Positions 1-11,572 of a DNA stretch of 64,000 nt are shown one piece after another. How positions within the stretch are numbered: the stretch's first letter is position 1; each line of letters starts with the position of its first letter. Below the pieces are notes generated by a model that did no database searches, was not told the DNA's origin, and was given only the letters and a program-made list of their open reading frames with translations. A program made the translations under genes and the position numbers. The DNA comes from Gibbula magus. Its lineage: Eukaryota > Mollusca > Gastropoda > Trochida > Trochidae. The DNA lies in the NCBI GenBank assembly GCA_936450465.1, contig OW388300.1, positions 49,775,378 through 49,839,377 of the forward strand, given 5' to 3'.

Positions 1-360
1 TATACCCGAGAGATGCATGGGTAATTGTCTCGTGGTCTAAAACATAAGTTTTGTTGCCTTCCCTGTTCGGAAGATCCCTTTTGAAACAGGGACCTTTAAG
101 GCTTGAAATGACAAAAAGTGAATGTCCTGTGAGTTGTTTTCAGAAGGTGTGTACGTTTATACGCTACCGTTAACATTCAAATAATTACTATGCAATCTCT
201 TAAAATCCATTAATGTTCTTTTCAATGCCTTAATGCTTGGAAGCAACTCTTTTTCTGAAGTTTTAAGTTTGACATTTCCAATTACCATACTGCATTGAGG
301 TATAAAGCAAATATGTTTGTCATTGTCATTGGGTAGTTTATGAGACGTTAGCAGCAAAAT
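1..360. repeat. Diverged paralogous non-coding segment, copy 1
   Basis: This stretch resembles two other places in the window, about 31,379-31,620 and 41,865-42,120. Shared landmarks are TTTTCAGAAGGTGT near the start (also near 31,400), then AATGC-TT-GAAGCAA, AAGTTTGACATTT, an AATTACCA-ACTGC run and a closing CATTGTCA. The copies differ by many substitutions and small indels, so the duplication is old. No reading frame is conserved among them. The short frames present look like chance. Confidence 0.5.
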
Positions 361-3300
361 GACGTTGTGATAACTTTTTAGTGGAGGTTTGACACATTAA
401 GTTAAGACAAAATCTCTCAGCTTTTCCCATTGATAATATGTGATCAAATGACATGGATTGAGTCCGAATTAGCCTGTTATTTGCTTAAGTCATTTTTAAG
501 ACATGAATATTTAAAAAATGCAGTCACTTAAGTTTCAAATTCATGTAGTTTAATGGTCATAGAACTATTGATGATAATGGAGAAAATATAGCTTGTGTGA
601 CAGTACAAGAGGGATTAAATAGTATAGAATCGTAATTTTGACAAGTTACTAACTCGGCACAATGGCCTTTGTTCTAAAGACATTGGATTCGATTAAAAGA
701 AGAAACAAAGTTGCCTCCTAAACATACTTTGTTCCTCACAAAAAAATTGTATTTCCCAAATGAAAGTTTTTTTAAAAACATAATTGCAACATGAAACATA
801 GACCACCCAACATTTTTGACCTGCAGCAACTCTAACACACAAATTATGCTTATCTTACAAAATATTTTCTTACACATAATTTTCACGAGAAAAAAAATCC
901 TGCAGCACTACACATTCTGTGATTACCCTACACCAGGCGGATCTTCTTTTAAAGATTGTCTTTACACCAGCGCTTACTTTTATTCTCTATAGAACACTAA
1001 ATTTTACTTTTTTCATACATTCTCGTGCCAATATTTGTTATTGTATATAAATGTATATTATCAAAAGAAACCCATAAAGACACATTTACAGGCAATCTCC
1101 AGTTCGATTTTTCACGAAAAACAATATAAAAGAATATTTCACATTTTTGTCTACAATTGTTTTCAACTTGATAAAAGTACCTGTTTTGCTCCATTGTTAT
1201 TTTAACGTTCTTGTATGATCATAAACATGTCACCTGCATAAAAGTTATTGCACATATTAACGTTTTAGAATTTGTTAAATTACTGTATGGTCGATGATAA
1301 TAATTGTTCAGACGTTTATCAAGATGGTGATATATGATTATTATTATTATTCAAACGTGTTGGCAGATAACAAATGATCGTGATTCTTTAAAACCATATT
1401 TAGTGCCCTTATTTTACTGTATTGACTGAGTAAAATAGACGTGGAGAACTAGTATGTGGCAAACAAACAAACCTAATTACTAATACTAATACTAATTATT
1501 TCATCATGGGCTCTTTGACCGTTACAGTTGGGGCAACTCAAGATGGTCTCCTCAGTTGTAGGACATTTCATACTGCAGTCAAATTACTATCCCCCAGTCA
1601 GTGATTGCTGTTGAAAATGCACCCACAAGTTTTTTCATGTTGTCGCATCACGATACGCTGTTTTACCTCTAAATCAGCAGATTGATACTACCTTTTGAAG
1701 TATTATAATCAATTCAAGTATGTTACTATACTTATGATAATTGCTTTTGATAAATTTCATATAACTGGAATTGTATGTTAGTGTTAGTCAACATATTGAA
1801 GAAACGGTTGACTTAAACCTGACAGAAGGTCTGACAGATTTTGTAAGACATCAATTAAGTTAAATGATCTAAGGTTAGTGTGAGTGTAGATTAGTTATTT
1901 TTTAATTGACTTCTCAATTACAGAATTAACTTGATCATCGCAATTAGTGTTACTTCAAAGACTGCAAATGACAGACTGACAATTGATCGTTAAAGTTGAT
2001 AACTGATAGTCTTGAGAAACGTAAGAAGGGGCACTCATAGTAGTTAATACATGTACATGTTAATACTTAATTGACAGTTGAACATGTTGTCACGGTAATT
2101 GCTACGTCACTGCAGATGGTGGATATCATAACTAACGCGAGGGTTGAAGAATTCTACTGCAGCATATACATGTTTTTAAATTAAAATTTAAATTAGATGC
2201 CTTTATTATAAAGTACAAGTGATTAATGTTATTTGCCTGAAAGAATTAGAGTCTCTTTATTCTTGAATTTCAGAAACAGCATTACAGGAATATATGTATG
2301 TCAGAATCTGAAGCATTAGTGCTTGGTTTTTCCTAATTCTTAAGCATCTGCAGCTGGATGATGTGATTTATTAGACAGGAGCAAAGTCTGTGTATTTATT
2401 CCTGGTATATTTGTCTTCAACTACATGGACCATAAGCTTTGTATCACATAATTGAAAACATTAGAGAACTTGATTTAGAAATAGCATTGATTACTCTTTT
2501 GTATGATATATTTGAATAAAATTTACTTTATTAGATTAGGTATTAATAAGAAAGTTCTATCTTCTGAACCTGGCCTCAGGGACAAACAAACCCATTAGGT
2601 ATGAATACAGTGCATCAATTCTAAAAATCAAACAAGTTATAATTTCACAGTATTTTTATTATGGGATTTAAACTAAAATAATTTTATTGTAAAAGTTCAT
2701 GATTCACGAAGCGTTGTTTAGATTGTTATAATGTTTTAGTCCATGTACATGTAAATGTGTGTATTTATATATATTATATATAGTACGATTCATTCACGGT
2801 AATTAATGCTCATGCTTGGGAATAGAGATATGCGATTGGAATGTATTATTAATATTGTTTATGAATGTTAAATACACAACGAAACACTATGTGTGCATAT
2901 CCGACCGACCTTATTCAGGAGTTCTGTTGTCAGATGTTGATGGAGAGGGTGTACTAAGGGGTAAAAATATATAATATAAACAAAAAACAAAACAAACGAC
3001 TGGCTGTGATGACAGAGAGAAGTCTTAGAACGTTCAGAGGTTAATGATGTTGTGGTGGCGCAGGAATGGAGGACAAGTCCTGCCTTAGAGATAAATCAGT
3101 GAGGGAGAAAACTGTAAATTAAGAATGTTTGAATGTCTGTAAAAGTTAATTTTTGAAAGTTTGTGTTTGAAAGTTGCAAAAAGATATTATGTCAAACACA
3201 GGAAAACGAGTTTTGGATTATAGAACCTATGTATTGATATGACTGCAAAAAGGAAAAGAGTTCACCATAGATAGAACTAGGTTTTCCTTCAACTTGCACA

Positions 3301-4153
3301 GTGCATTGACAAGATGCTGCTTGCTCGGCATTGTTTTACATAGTATTGCCACCACACGCCAACTAAACAAATGTTGAAAATATGAATATATCGTTTTGTT
3401 GTACAATTCATGACTGACTTTGTGTTGTGTAATTAATACATTGTACATGTTTTATGTGACATCAACTGAGATACCTCCATGATGAAACCCTAATTTAAAA
3501 TGACTCAATGTTTTAAGGTGAGTTATGCCTGGGATGCCACAAAGGATATATCGTCTGTATATGTTCAAAACGCAGTATAACAAACAGGTTTTATGTTTCT
3601 GTTGTATATTTTGGGCGATAAACAAAAACGAACACATGTATGTCAGAGTTTTCAAAAGGTTGGATTCGAAATTACTTACAGAATATCACTGATACCTTTG
3701 CTGAGATAGACACAATTTTCCGCTAACAATAAAACGATGGAATGAGCTCAGTGACTACTATTTCGATGACATCCAATTGATACTGTTAGCATGGCAAAGT
3801 AATTGCACTTAGGGCTATCTCAAGCCATGAAAATAATTAGTCCGTACAGCAATTAACCATCTTCACTCTGGACATAAAGGTTACAGGAGTAACTGCAAAT
3901 CAGAAAATAGCAGACACTAGTTAAAATATGCATGCAGAGATGTGTTAAACACAGTTCAGATTTACGTTGTTCGTTCATTTTCAGTTTTAATACTCACAAT
4001 GTATTTAATAATATGTGCAAAACACTTTGGCTCGTTCTGCCATGTCAATGAAGATTCACAATAGAAACCATATATCACTTCATCAGGTATCTCAACAAGT
4101 GATGTTGTGGAATATATCATTTAGAGCGGACAGATACCTGAAGATATTGACAA

Positions 4154-4156
<3 letters not shown>
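361..4156. other. AT-rich sequence with no supported gene
   Basis: About 3.8 kb of AT-rich DNA. The only open frames are 60-75 codons long, biased to Phe, Leu, Ile and Lys, and no domain is recognisable. Short low-complexity runs occur (for example ATTATTATT near 1,337 and TATATATTATATATA near 2,766). Nothing else is supported. Confidence 0.6.

Positions 4157-4208
<52 letters not shown>
4157..4208. repeat. (TA)n microsatellite
   Basis: Perfect TA dinucleotide array of 26 units followed directly by CACACAC. The 114-codon frame that crosses it is mostly a translation of the repeat and is not taken as a gene. Confidence 0.95.
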
Positions 4209-4215
<7 letters not shown>

Positions 4216-4439
4216 TGTTTTGGTTGTCTTTCGTTTATGTCAATGAAACATGAGATATTCTCAATGTATTTATGTTATCTCGTAACACAGCTGTACTCCC
4301 CTCAATTTCAAGAATACTTACTTAATCAGAATGTTTGGAAATACTCTTTTTTATTGTAACTGTCATTATTTATCATTATCTTCATGAGGTGTAACATCTT
4401 CAATGTCAGCATTTTACACAAAGGAATTCATCTGAACCA

Positions 4440-6100
4440 TATGACCGTATAGTTTCTGTTCCACTGTTCCTCCAAGATCCAGTTATTACTATTTTACCTT
4501 AGTTTCATGACAGCTAACGTAGTTTTATCGCAGATTAGGTACACATAAAACAGTATGTAATTATCTCCCTGTTTGCTTGACTTGACAGATGAGATGTATG
4601 AGATCAATCTAACAGGTAGAAACAGCTATTGTTGTTTATGGGCCCCAACTATAAAATTCTTTTAAAATCTTCTTTAAATCTGTAGCTAGATTTTATTAAA
4701 TCTCAAGGCTGCAGAACAAATACTAGGCATTCAGATTCGGTATATCATGTAGGTTACACATATAACTTAATAAGTAAGGAAAATGTGAACATTGTAAGAA
4801 TATCACCGTATTTGTCATATTGTAAAATTTAGCAATTGTCAACTACAAACTATGACATTATGAGATTAAAATTTAATATAAACAATTTGGTGACCAACAT
4901 AAGACTTTTGATACATTTGAGTTATATTTCTGGTGGAGTATGTATGTGACATATATTGTTTTCACGACTGTTGCAATATAATAGTTGAGGGTGAAAGACA
5001 GTATGTCTTGGTAGGTTATTTACCTACAAATAGTTCTGCGTTCCAAGCATCTCCATTTGTTGAAAGATCACACGAGTCAACAACCTCAAGGTCAATGCAC
5101 TCTCAGTATTCAGGGAATGTGAACTGACATTGATGCAAATATGTAGAAATTATTAGAACCACAGTGTGCACGGTTGACTACTGTGATTAGTCACAGCCTA
5201 GACATGATGTACAGATGGTGCAGTGGTGTATTGGTTAGCGTGCTGGCTTCTCACGTCAGAGACCCAGGTTCGAATCCATGTGGAGAAACAAAAAGGTTGT
5301 GACCTGGGTCTCATGATGTGTTGTGTCCGTTGGCAAGACACTTCATCCACATTGCACTCAGTCCACCCAGCTGCATAAATGAGTACCTGGACAAGGGAAG
5401 TACGGATCTATGCGGTCGCGCAGAGCGCTTATTAGCACCACCGAAAGTACAATTTCCTTCAGGGTAATAATATGTGTTGCGCCTTGAGCAAGCATTAAAT
5501 GCATGGGAAAGTGTGCGATATAGGTATCCAATATTATCATTAAATGTACAGGCTAAATGTTATTTCTGCTATCAGTGCAGCATCTATCTGCTAATGCTAA
5601 TCGATACCAGTGAAATAAAAAAAAGAGCATTTGTTTGTAAAGATTAGTAAATAATAAACAAAGTGAAGGTTATCATAGGAACAGAAAGGTAACCAGGCAG
5701 GGCACATTTAGAACACACATGCTAGTTTTGTGTTGTTCAACAAAACTACATTCATAAAATTTGGAGTAGTGGAACTTCCGATTGACTACATGGTGTAATT
5801 ATATTTGAATTATAGTTGTGCCTGTTTTGCTTTAAGAACACTTTGTAATAATATCATCATTTTCATTATCTTGTAAAATGTAGATGATTATTTTTGCAAG
5901 TGAATATTTTAATTTTACTCAGTCACTCAACGAGATATAAGAGTACTTTTACACTGGAAACACAAAATGTTCTACATTTTATCATTTGTGATATAGGAGT
6001 ACCCACGAGGAAGATGGCCAATAGGAAAGAACTTTACAAGTTGGTGTTCAACAAACAACTATTTCAGGATATTAATAATTAGGTGTTATCAAAGAACTTT
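4440..6100. repeat. Segmental duplication, copy A
   Basis: This segment is colinear with about 9,830-12,790 (copy B). Shared anchors: CAGCTATTGTTGTTTATGG (4,622 and about 10,058), GATCACACGAGTCAACAAC followed by TCAAGGTCAATGCACTCTCA (5,066 and 11,711), GATTAGTCACA-CCTAGACA (5,187 and 11,883) and ACAAACAACTATTTC-type sequence (6,050 and 12,747). Copy A carries a SINE at 5,215-5,543 that copy B lacks. Copy B carries a Tc1-like element that A lacks. No coding potential is evident in either copy. Boundaries are approximate. Confidence 0.75.
5215..5543 (+). mobile_element. tRNA-derived SINE with target-site duplication
   Basis: The head is tRNA-like: an A-box region TGGTTAGCGTGCTGG and a perfect B box GGTTCGAATCC, the internal RNA polymerase III promoter. 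The body carries TTGTGTCCGTTGGCAAGACA and CATTGCACTCAGTCCACCCA, resembling a conserved central domain of metazoan, including molluscan, SINEs. The tail ends in an AT-rich stretch around TATTATCATTAA. An 8-bp direct repeat, ATGTACAG, flanks it at 5,207-5,214 and 5,544-5,551. Copy B near 11,907 shows the uninterrupted site. Divergence from a typical head suggests an old insertion. Confidence 0.88.
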
Positions 6101-6469
6101 TTGAATGATATATTGGTATTAATTCAGGTGGTAAATACATTTTAAAAACACTGCAAAACGAAGCTCACAAACGAAATACTATTTCGGTGAAATCAATTAA
6201 ATGTTGGACTTATAATATAATATAACAGCTTGTACAACACAATACAATACAACACAGCCAGGGCTCAGTAAGTACTTTTGTGACGATAGTGTTATTGATG
6301 ATATCAATGTATATTTCCTTTATGGTTTATTTATCCATGAAGATGCAGAACATTACATGTTGGTGGCAAATTTGATCAAGAACTGGTTTCATACACAATA
6401 GGAGGGGGTATATTCTGAAAGAGATAATACATCTAGCAACAAGAGAATTAGTGAGCACAGCTCACTCAT
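6101..6469. other. No recognisable feature
   Basis: AT-rich spacer between duplicated copy A and the tandem-core element. No frame, repeat or regulatory site can be supported. Confidence 0.5.
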
Positions 6470-7178
6470 GATACCCCCGCTTTTAACATTGGTAAAAAAG
6501 AAATGTTTGAAAATAGCAAAAGGGCATCAATGTTTAAACTTTTGTATGAACAGACCATTATATATAAGTATTATTAAAGCAGAGTAAGTATTACACTTGT
6601 AAGCATGTTTTAGAAGTAAAAGTCGAAAAATTTGAAAAATGTCATTAAATATGCAAATGAGGGTATGAAACATACAAATATGTAAATGAGGGTATGAAAT
6701 ATAAAAATGACAGATGTACACATCAGTGGTTTCGTAACAGTTGAACAATTAGTGTCTGAGTTATGAGTGGAACAAAAAGTGTGAATGGCGAGGATGAAAA
6801 ACGGAGAAAATTTGCATAAATTATGCAAATGAGGGTATGAAACATACAAAAGGCAGATGTACACATCATGGTGATTGTACATATCAAGTTTCTTAACATT
6901 TGGACATATGCTTTCAGAGTTATGAGTGGAACAAAAAGTGTGAATGGTTAAGTCGAAAACGGAGAATATTTGCATAAATTATGCAAATGAGGGTATGAAA
7001 CATACAAAAGGCAGATGTACACATCGTGATGATTATATGTATCAAGTTACAAGACATTTGAACAATTAGTATTTGAGTTATGAGTGGAACAAAAACTGAA
7101 TGGCAAAGTCGAAAAACGGAGAAAATTTGCATAAATTATGCAAATTAGAGTACGAAACATACAAAAGGCACATGTGGG

Positions 7179-7762
7179 GACCATAAAGTGTACATACATA
7201 AAGTTTCATAACAATTGAACAAGTAGTATTTGAGTTATGAGCGGAACCAAAAGTGTAAGCATAGACGCGCACACAAAGACGCTTAAAAGTGGAAAATCTG
7301 AAAAAATAATCATGGAATCTGAGTGAAACATAGAAAAGGCACATCTAGGGACCATAAAGTGTACATGTATAAAGTTTCATAACAATTGAACAAGTAGTAT
7401 TTGAGTTATGAGCGGAACCAAAAGTGTGACCATAGACGCGCACACAAAGACGCTTAAAAGTGGAAAATCTGAAAAAATAATCATGGAATCTGAGGGAAAC
7501 AAAGAAAAGGCACATCTAGGGACCATAAAGTGTACATGTATAAAGTTTCATAACAATTGAACAAGTAGTATTTGAGTTATGAGCGGAACCAAAAGTGTGA
7601 CCATAGACGCGCACACAAAGACGCTTAAAAGTGGAAAATCTGAAAAAATAATCATGGAATCTGAGGGAAACATAGAAAAGGAACATCTAGGGACCATAAA
7701 GTGTACATGTATAAAGTTTCATAACAATTGAACAAGTAGTATTTGAGTTATGAGCGGAACCA
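7179..7762. repeat. 171-bp tandem repeat array
   Basis: Units begin GACCATAAAGTGTACAT at 7,179, 7,350, 7,521 and 7,692, an exact 171-bp period. They contain TTTGAGTTATGAGCGGAACC and GACGCGCACACAAAGACGC. Unit-to-unit differences are few, so this part of the array is younger than the 158-bp units to its left. Confidence 0.92.
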
Positions 7763-7771
7763 AAAGTGTTC

Positions 7772-7809
7772 CGGACGGACGGACGGACGGACGCAAGGAC
7801 GGACGGACG
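7772..7809. repeat. (GGAC)n microsatellite
   Basis: Repeated GGAC/CGGA units with one CAAG interruption, directly after the tandem core of the element. Confidence 0.9.
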
Positions 7810-7821
7810 CGCTGAGCGCTA

Positions 7822-7853
7822 TATACCCCCGACTACTTCGTAGCGGGGGTATA
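7822..7853. repeat. Terminal hairpin of the tandem-core element
   Basis: TATACCCCCG-A-CTAC pairs with GTAG-CGGGGGTATA around a TTC loop, a 14-bp stem with one bulged A. It forms the right end of the element. Confidence 0.85.
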
Positions 7854-8061
7854 ATTAAGTTATTCTACGGTTACAGAAATTCGAGTTTGAAGTGTTTAGC
7901 CGTTCCAAGACCAATCACAGCTTTAATGACGTTATTCAATAACTTTAAATCTCAGGTTTTTAAATACTTTTTTGTTTATCTTGTCGATGTAACCATTATA
8001 CACTGTACTTATAAGAATTAACAGTAGGTCAATTCAAGACGATTTGACAATACAGTATAAC

Positions 8062-8226
8062 CAGGGACTGAAGTGTTGAAATATAATTCAACCACAAACT
8101 CAGGACAAAAAGTGGTGGAATCCGATTTCAGGATCCTTCCGGATTCCCCCCAAATTTCCCGGAATCCGGAAGGATCCGGCATGTGGATTCTACCACTTTT
8201 TGTCCTGTGAAACACCTCGAGCCCTT
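8062..8226. repeat. Foldback (MITE-like) element
   Basis: CAGGACAAAAAGTGGT followed by GGAATCC at 8,101-8,123 is matched in inverse by GGATTC-TACCACTTTTTGTCCTG ending at 8,207. The inner arms GGATCCTTCCGGATTCC and GGAATCCGGAAGGATCC also pair, leaving a loop of about 13 bases. A weaker outer pair (AGGGACTGAAGTGTT / AACACCTCGAGCCCT) extends it to about 8,062-8,226. No coding content or clear target duplication was found. The class is unknown. Confidence 0.75.
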
Positions 8227-9478
8227 TCTCTTTTTGTATTATAGCCATGTAAAGGATGTTCTAATACTGTGTAATAACATCAGATATTTAGTCGGAGTAA
8301 GACTATACCTTTACTTCCAGAGATCGATCAACTGATTTTACCTTCCTTAATAAACACGAAGTAAAAGGATAAGCACTGGGAATGGAATAGTGAAAGTTAT
8401 AGTTAGATAAGTTCTTTTGTTTGAGCTACCAATTAGCCAAAACTTAATTGTATGTTGACACAAAGTGCAAGTCTATACTAGAGCATGTGTATGAGAGGAA
8501 CATTGTTTCTTTAAATGTATACACAATTTATATTCTGGGCGACCCACAACTCAAAGTATGTGGTCGGCGTGAAGTATAGCAGGAAAACCTTTCTGTTCAT
8601 AAAGAAAGTAACATCTACATAAATGACAAAGGAAGACAATTTTTAAAAATAACACTGCCTTAATTAGAAAGTTAAAATTAGACTTGTTTTGAAAACAACT
8701 CTTCAGAACTCCCTTTTTCGTTTCGTACAGACGAATTTGTACAGAGTGCATACCTGAACGGAAATACACAGCAAGTTTTGAAAAATAAGGTAAAAAATGT
8801 ATTATTGGACCACCCAAGACTGCACCATAAAAACCCTAATATTTTTCTTTAAAATATGTTTGACATAAAATGTCAGTGATGTAAACATATCAATTTTAAA
8901 AAGCATGCACTGTTCTCAATCACTCAATCAATTTTCAAGTAAGTATATTTTTCGGTTTGAAATGGAACGCAATGCATTTCAAGAGCAGAAGTGGTATTAA
9001 GATAAAAAATAAAATATTAAGATGGGAGATATTTATCTATTACAAAGGTTAAGCAAAAAATGTTCAAAACATAATTTAGAAATTATTATGTAAGGTCAAC
9101 ACAGACACATTTGTATTGCAACACTTTAAACTAAAACGACTGAATATTTAACATATATCAATATACGTTTGTAAACAATTGAATGTTACAATTTCCTCAT
9201 ATTCATCACAACGTCACGACTTTAACTAAATAAATAACACAGCGATTATTGACACCTTCCGTTTCAGGTGCTCATTATGTAACCAACTTAACCAATACAA
9301 GAAACACTATCATCCATGCATGTATTTACGTCAAATACTGAAACGGAAGTTAAATAATTTGGTACATGGTCATACAAGTCGAAAGATGGACCTCTCCAAA
9401 ACGTTTTTCAATACATGTCTGAGTCGGTTAAGTATACCCATATAAATCTTCATTCCTAGTAAGTACATTTATTCACAT
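8227..9478. other. No recognisable feature
   Basis: About 1.25 kb of AT-rich sequence. The one 88-codon minus frame (8,551-8,817) has no recognisable motif and biased composition. Nothing is supported. Confidence 0.5.
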
Positions 9479-9715
9479 ATGAACAGGTGTTGTCTAGACT
9501 TTGACTGCAGTTGTGTAGATGCTAATGTTGAAACCAGTGGTGACAATACTGGTGACACTGAAACTAGCATTAACACATTAGTGTTGTGCTACATTGGTCA
9601 GTTCATACACAATTACAATCTGGAGATGGATGAAGATGGAGAAATTATATATAATCAGATATTCCATTACATCCACCCTTCACATTCCAATGAACAGTTT
9701 TCACAAAATATTTAG
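9479..9715 (+). CDS. Hypothetical ORF, possible exon
   Basis: A 78-codon frame whose composition (Asp/Glu/Thr-rich, five Cys) is less AT-driven than the other short frames nearby. It includes the stretches DFDCSCVDANVETSGDN and LEMDEDGEI. Sequence just before the body ends in ATGAACAG, which could be a 3' splice site, so it might be a terminal exon rather than a start. No family is recognised, no neighbouring exon was found, and there is no signal peptide or membrane segment. It may be chance or a decayed exon. Confidence 0.22.
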   Translation: MNRCCLDFDCSCVDANVETSGDNTGDTETSINTLVLCYIGQFIHNYNLEMDEDGEIIYNQIFHYIHPSHSNEQFSQNI

Positions 9716-10240
9716 ACCAAGTGGAACATTATAGTCTCATATAAGTAAACACACACATGAATCAACTAGTTGCAGACAGAGTCCAGTTCAAAGCGTGGAC
9801 ATCGTCAATGAGATCATTTAGGAAATTGCACCGAGGAATTAGTTTATCAAGGCCATAACCAGCTACATTTATTCTACTGGATTACAAGAGCCAGTTAATA
9901 CCATGATGTCTTCAATGGAAGTTAATCTTGTTGTATCTCAGATAAAGTACAAATAGAATGTGATTACTTCCCTGGTTGCGTGACTAGACAACAAAGAGAT
10001 GGATGTGTAAATATGGATCTGAGCCAGACTGGATCAATGAAACAGGTAGATAGTCCCAGCTATTGTTGTTTATGGACAGCTGGGAAGATCAATCGAGATA
10101 TAAGTTGACCTGTGGTTCTCCATACCCTTAGGGGTATATACAGCACACACTTTAATTCCGGTAATTTAAAAGAATTTCACACCTTTAAACTGTTAAAAAT
10201 ATACAATTTAATGAACATTTGATGAATGAAGAATTTGGAT

Positions 10241-10244
<4 letters not shown>

Positions 10245-10278
<34 letters not shown>
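10245..10278. repeat. (TA)n microsatellite
   Basis: Seventeen TA units ending exactly at the left terminus of the Tc1-like element. Tc1/mariner elements target TA, so insertion into the array is natural. Confidence 0.92.
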
Positions 10279-10281
<3 letters not shown>

Positions 10282-11572
10282 TGGCTGAACAAAAGTATGT
10301 TACATTGATATGTTTACGTGACGTTTGAGACTTAATACGCAAATAATAAAATAATAAATAAAATTGAGCAATGGATTTTATTTTGCAGAAATCTCATTTT
10401 TTAATAAAAAATACAAGACATTTTAATTATGTTTTAAGTCGTTAATGATACAATTCTGATATTTTTGGGAATTACAGAATACCAACCACCGTTTAAGATT
10501 TCAGCAGCAATTTTCGGAAAATATCCCCAAAAATGGACTTGTGGATTGGTGTTGGGCAATAACTTCTATATCTCATACTTTGAAAACGCCTTACTTACAT
10601 CTTACGAATATTACTAAAACATGTGTAAATAGATTTGTCAGCGAAAGGAACATGGTTCCAATTTGGCCTCAAGTAAAATCTGCGTGCTCTTCTCCAATTT
10701 ATTCTTAGTTTTCTCTCCAGTCATTCAAAATGAGTTTTGTGCACGAGGACCTAGCATTTAAACCGACATTGTTGAACATGCCCGGAGATAGTCATGTGGC
10801 TGATCCACAAATCAACCCTTTTCTGCACAATACCCCTCAGAATGTTAAGAGTTGAGGCTCTGTACTCATACACTGATTTCGTGTCAATCTCACTTCTCCA
10901 TTAGTTGTGTTTCGTAGTCTGCAACTTCTTCACGCCATGATTTTTGACCCTGCACATGTATATTTCGGTCATTACTTTTGAACTGGTATCCATTCCAGTC
11001 CGGTATGACTGACGGTGGCAATCCAGGTTATTTCACTAAAAATCGTATTTCGTCACTTTAACATTTTCACTGCATGATATATTTATATTACCAGTTGTCT
11101 GAGACAATTATGGCAATGAAAACAGATTAATTATTCATTTGCAATATAAATTATTAGAGATAACGGGCAACACGTTTTGAAACATTTTTCAGCACCTGTG
11201 TAAATTTTTAAAACTTCACATTGGATTAATAATGTACATACTCTATTCAAAAACAATGTATGTGTTGAATGAATATGCAATAAGTATGTTTCAAAACATT
11301 TTAAAGTTGATATGCAAAACAAGAATGAACTCACCGCGACGAACTGATGATACCTACAGTATTCATATTTGCAACTTTAGCATTAATTTCAGTGCAACCA
11401 GAATATAACTTAATATATGCATAATATCAACAATTTCCTAACTTCATTTGCATTTACAATGATTTGACTACCTTATTATGAGAAGAAAACACTACGTTTA
11501 TAAGTTTTGTGGAAAATAATGAAACAATTGTTACGAGTGTTGTGAATGTAACAAACTTTTGTTCAGCAGCTG
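10279..11572 (-). mobile_element. Tc1-like DNA transposon, decayed
   Basis: The ends are inverted repeats: CAGTGGCTGAACAAAAGT at the left, and the complement of CAGCTGCTGAACAAAAGT at the right, extending to GTTAC. The left end abuts TA. The length of about 1.3 kb fits a full-length Tc1 element. The interior carries a minus-strand transposase relic and is full of stops and frameshifts, so it cannot be active. It lies inside duplicated copy B and is absent from copy A, so it inserted after the duplication or was lost from A. Confidence 0.75.
10600..10910 (-). pseudogene. Tc1-like transposase fragment
   Basis: Read on the minus strand with frame changes, this region resembles the centre of Tc1 transposases. 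A GLxARSxxTKxILNDW-like stretch lies around 10,730-10,765. A segment like EEHADFT and then NWNHVPFADKS leads to the position of the W-N-x-V-x-F-S-DES motif that holds the first catalytic Asp (about 10,635-10,680). These are family features recognised by eye. Frames are broken several times and later catalytic motifs could not be read. Confidence 0.5.

Larger units (their letters stand above)
6470..7853. mobile_element. Tandem-core, Helentron-like non-autonomous element
   Basis: The left end has ATACCCCCGC (6,471-6,480) and the right end has GCGGGGGTAT (7,843-7,852), an inverted pair. The core is tandem: two or three diverged units of about 158 bp sharing GAGGGTATGAAACATACAAA (6,831, 6,989), then near-identical 171-bp units starting at 7,179, 7,350, 7,521 and a partial at 7,692. 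A (GGAC)n tract and a terminal hairpin follow. This order (flank, tandem core, microsatellite, hairpin) is known for HINE/pearl-type elements of molluscs and other invertebrates. Assignment to Helentrons is by architecture only. Overlapping minus-strand frames are translations of the repeats. Confidence 0.6.

Noticed and set aside
4050..4110. Hammerhead-like CTGATGA on the minus strand
   Set aside because: The second core strand (GAA with stem III) is absent and helices do not pair.
4015..4359. 114-codon plus frame
   Set aside because: Its centre is Tyr-Ile repeats from the TA microsatellite; no flanking coding signal.
5221..5280. tRNA gene
   Set aside because: A and B boxes are good, but acceptor and anticodon stems do not pair and a SINE body with target duplication follows.
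6527..7344. Overlapping minus-strand frames of 70-121 codons
   Set aside because: They are translations of the tandem units of the Helentron-like element and repeat with them.
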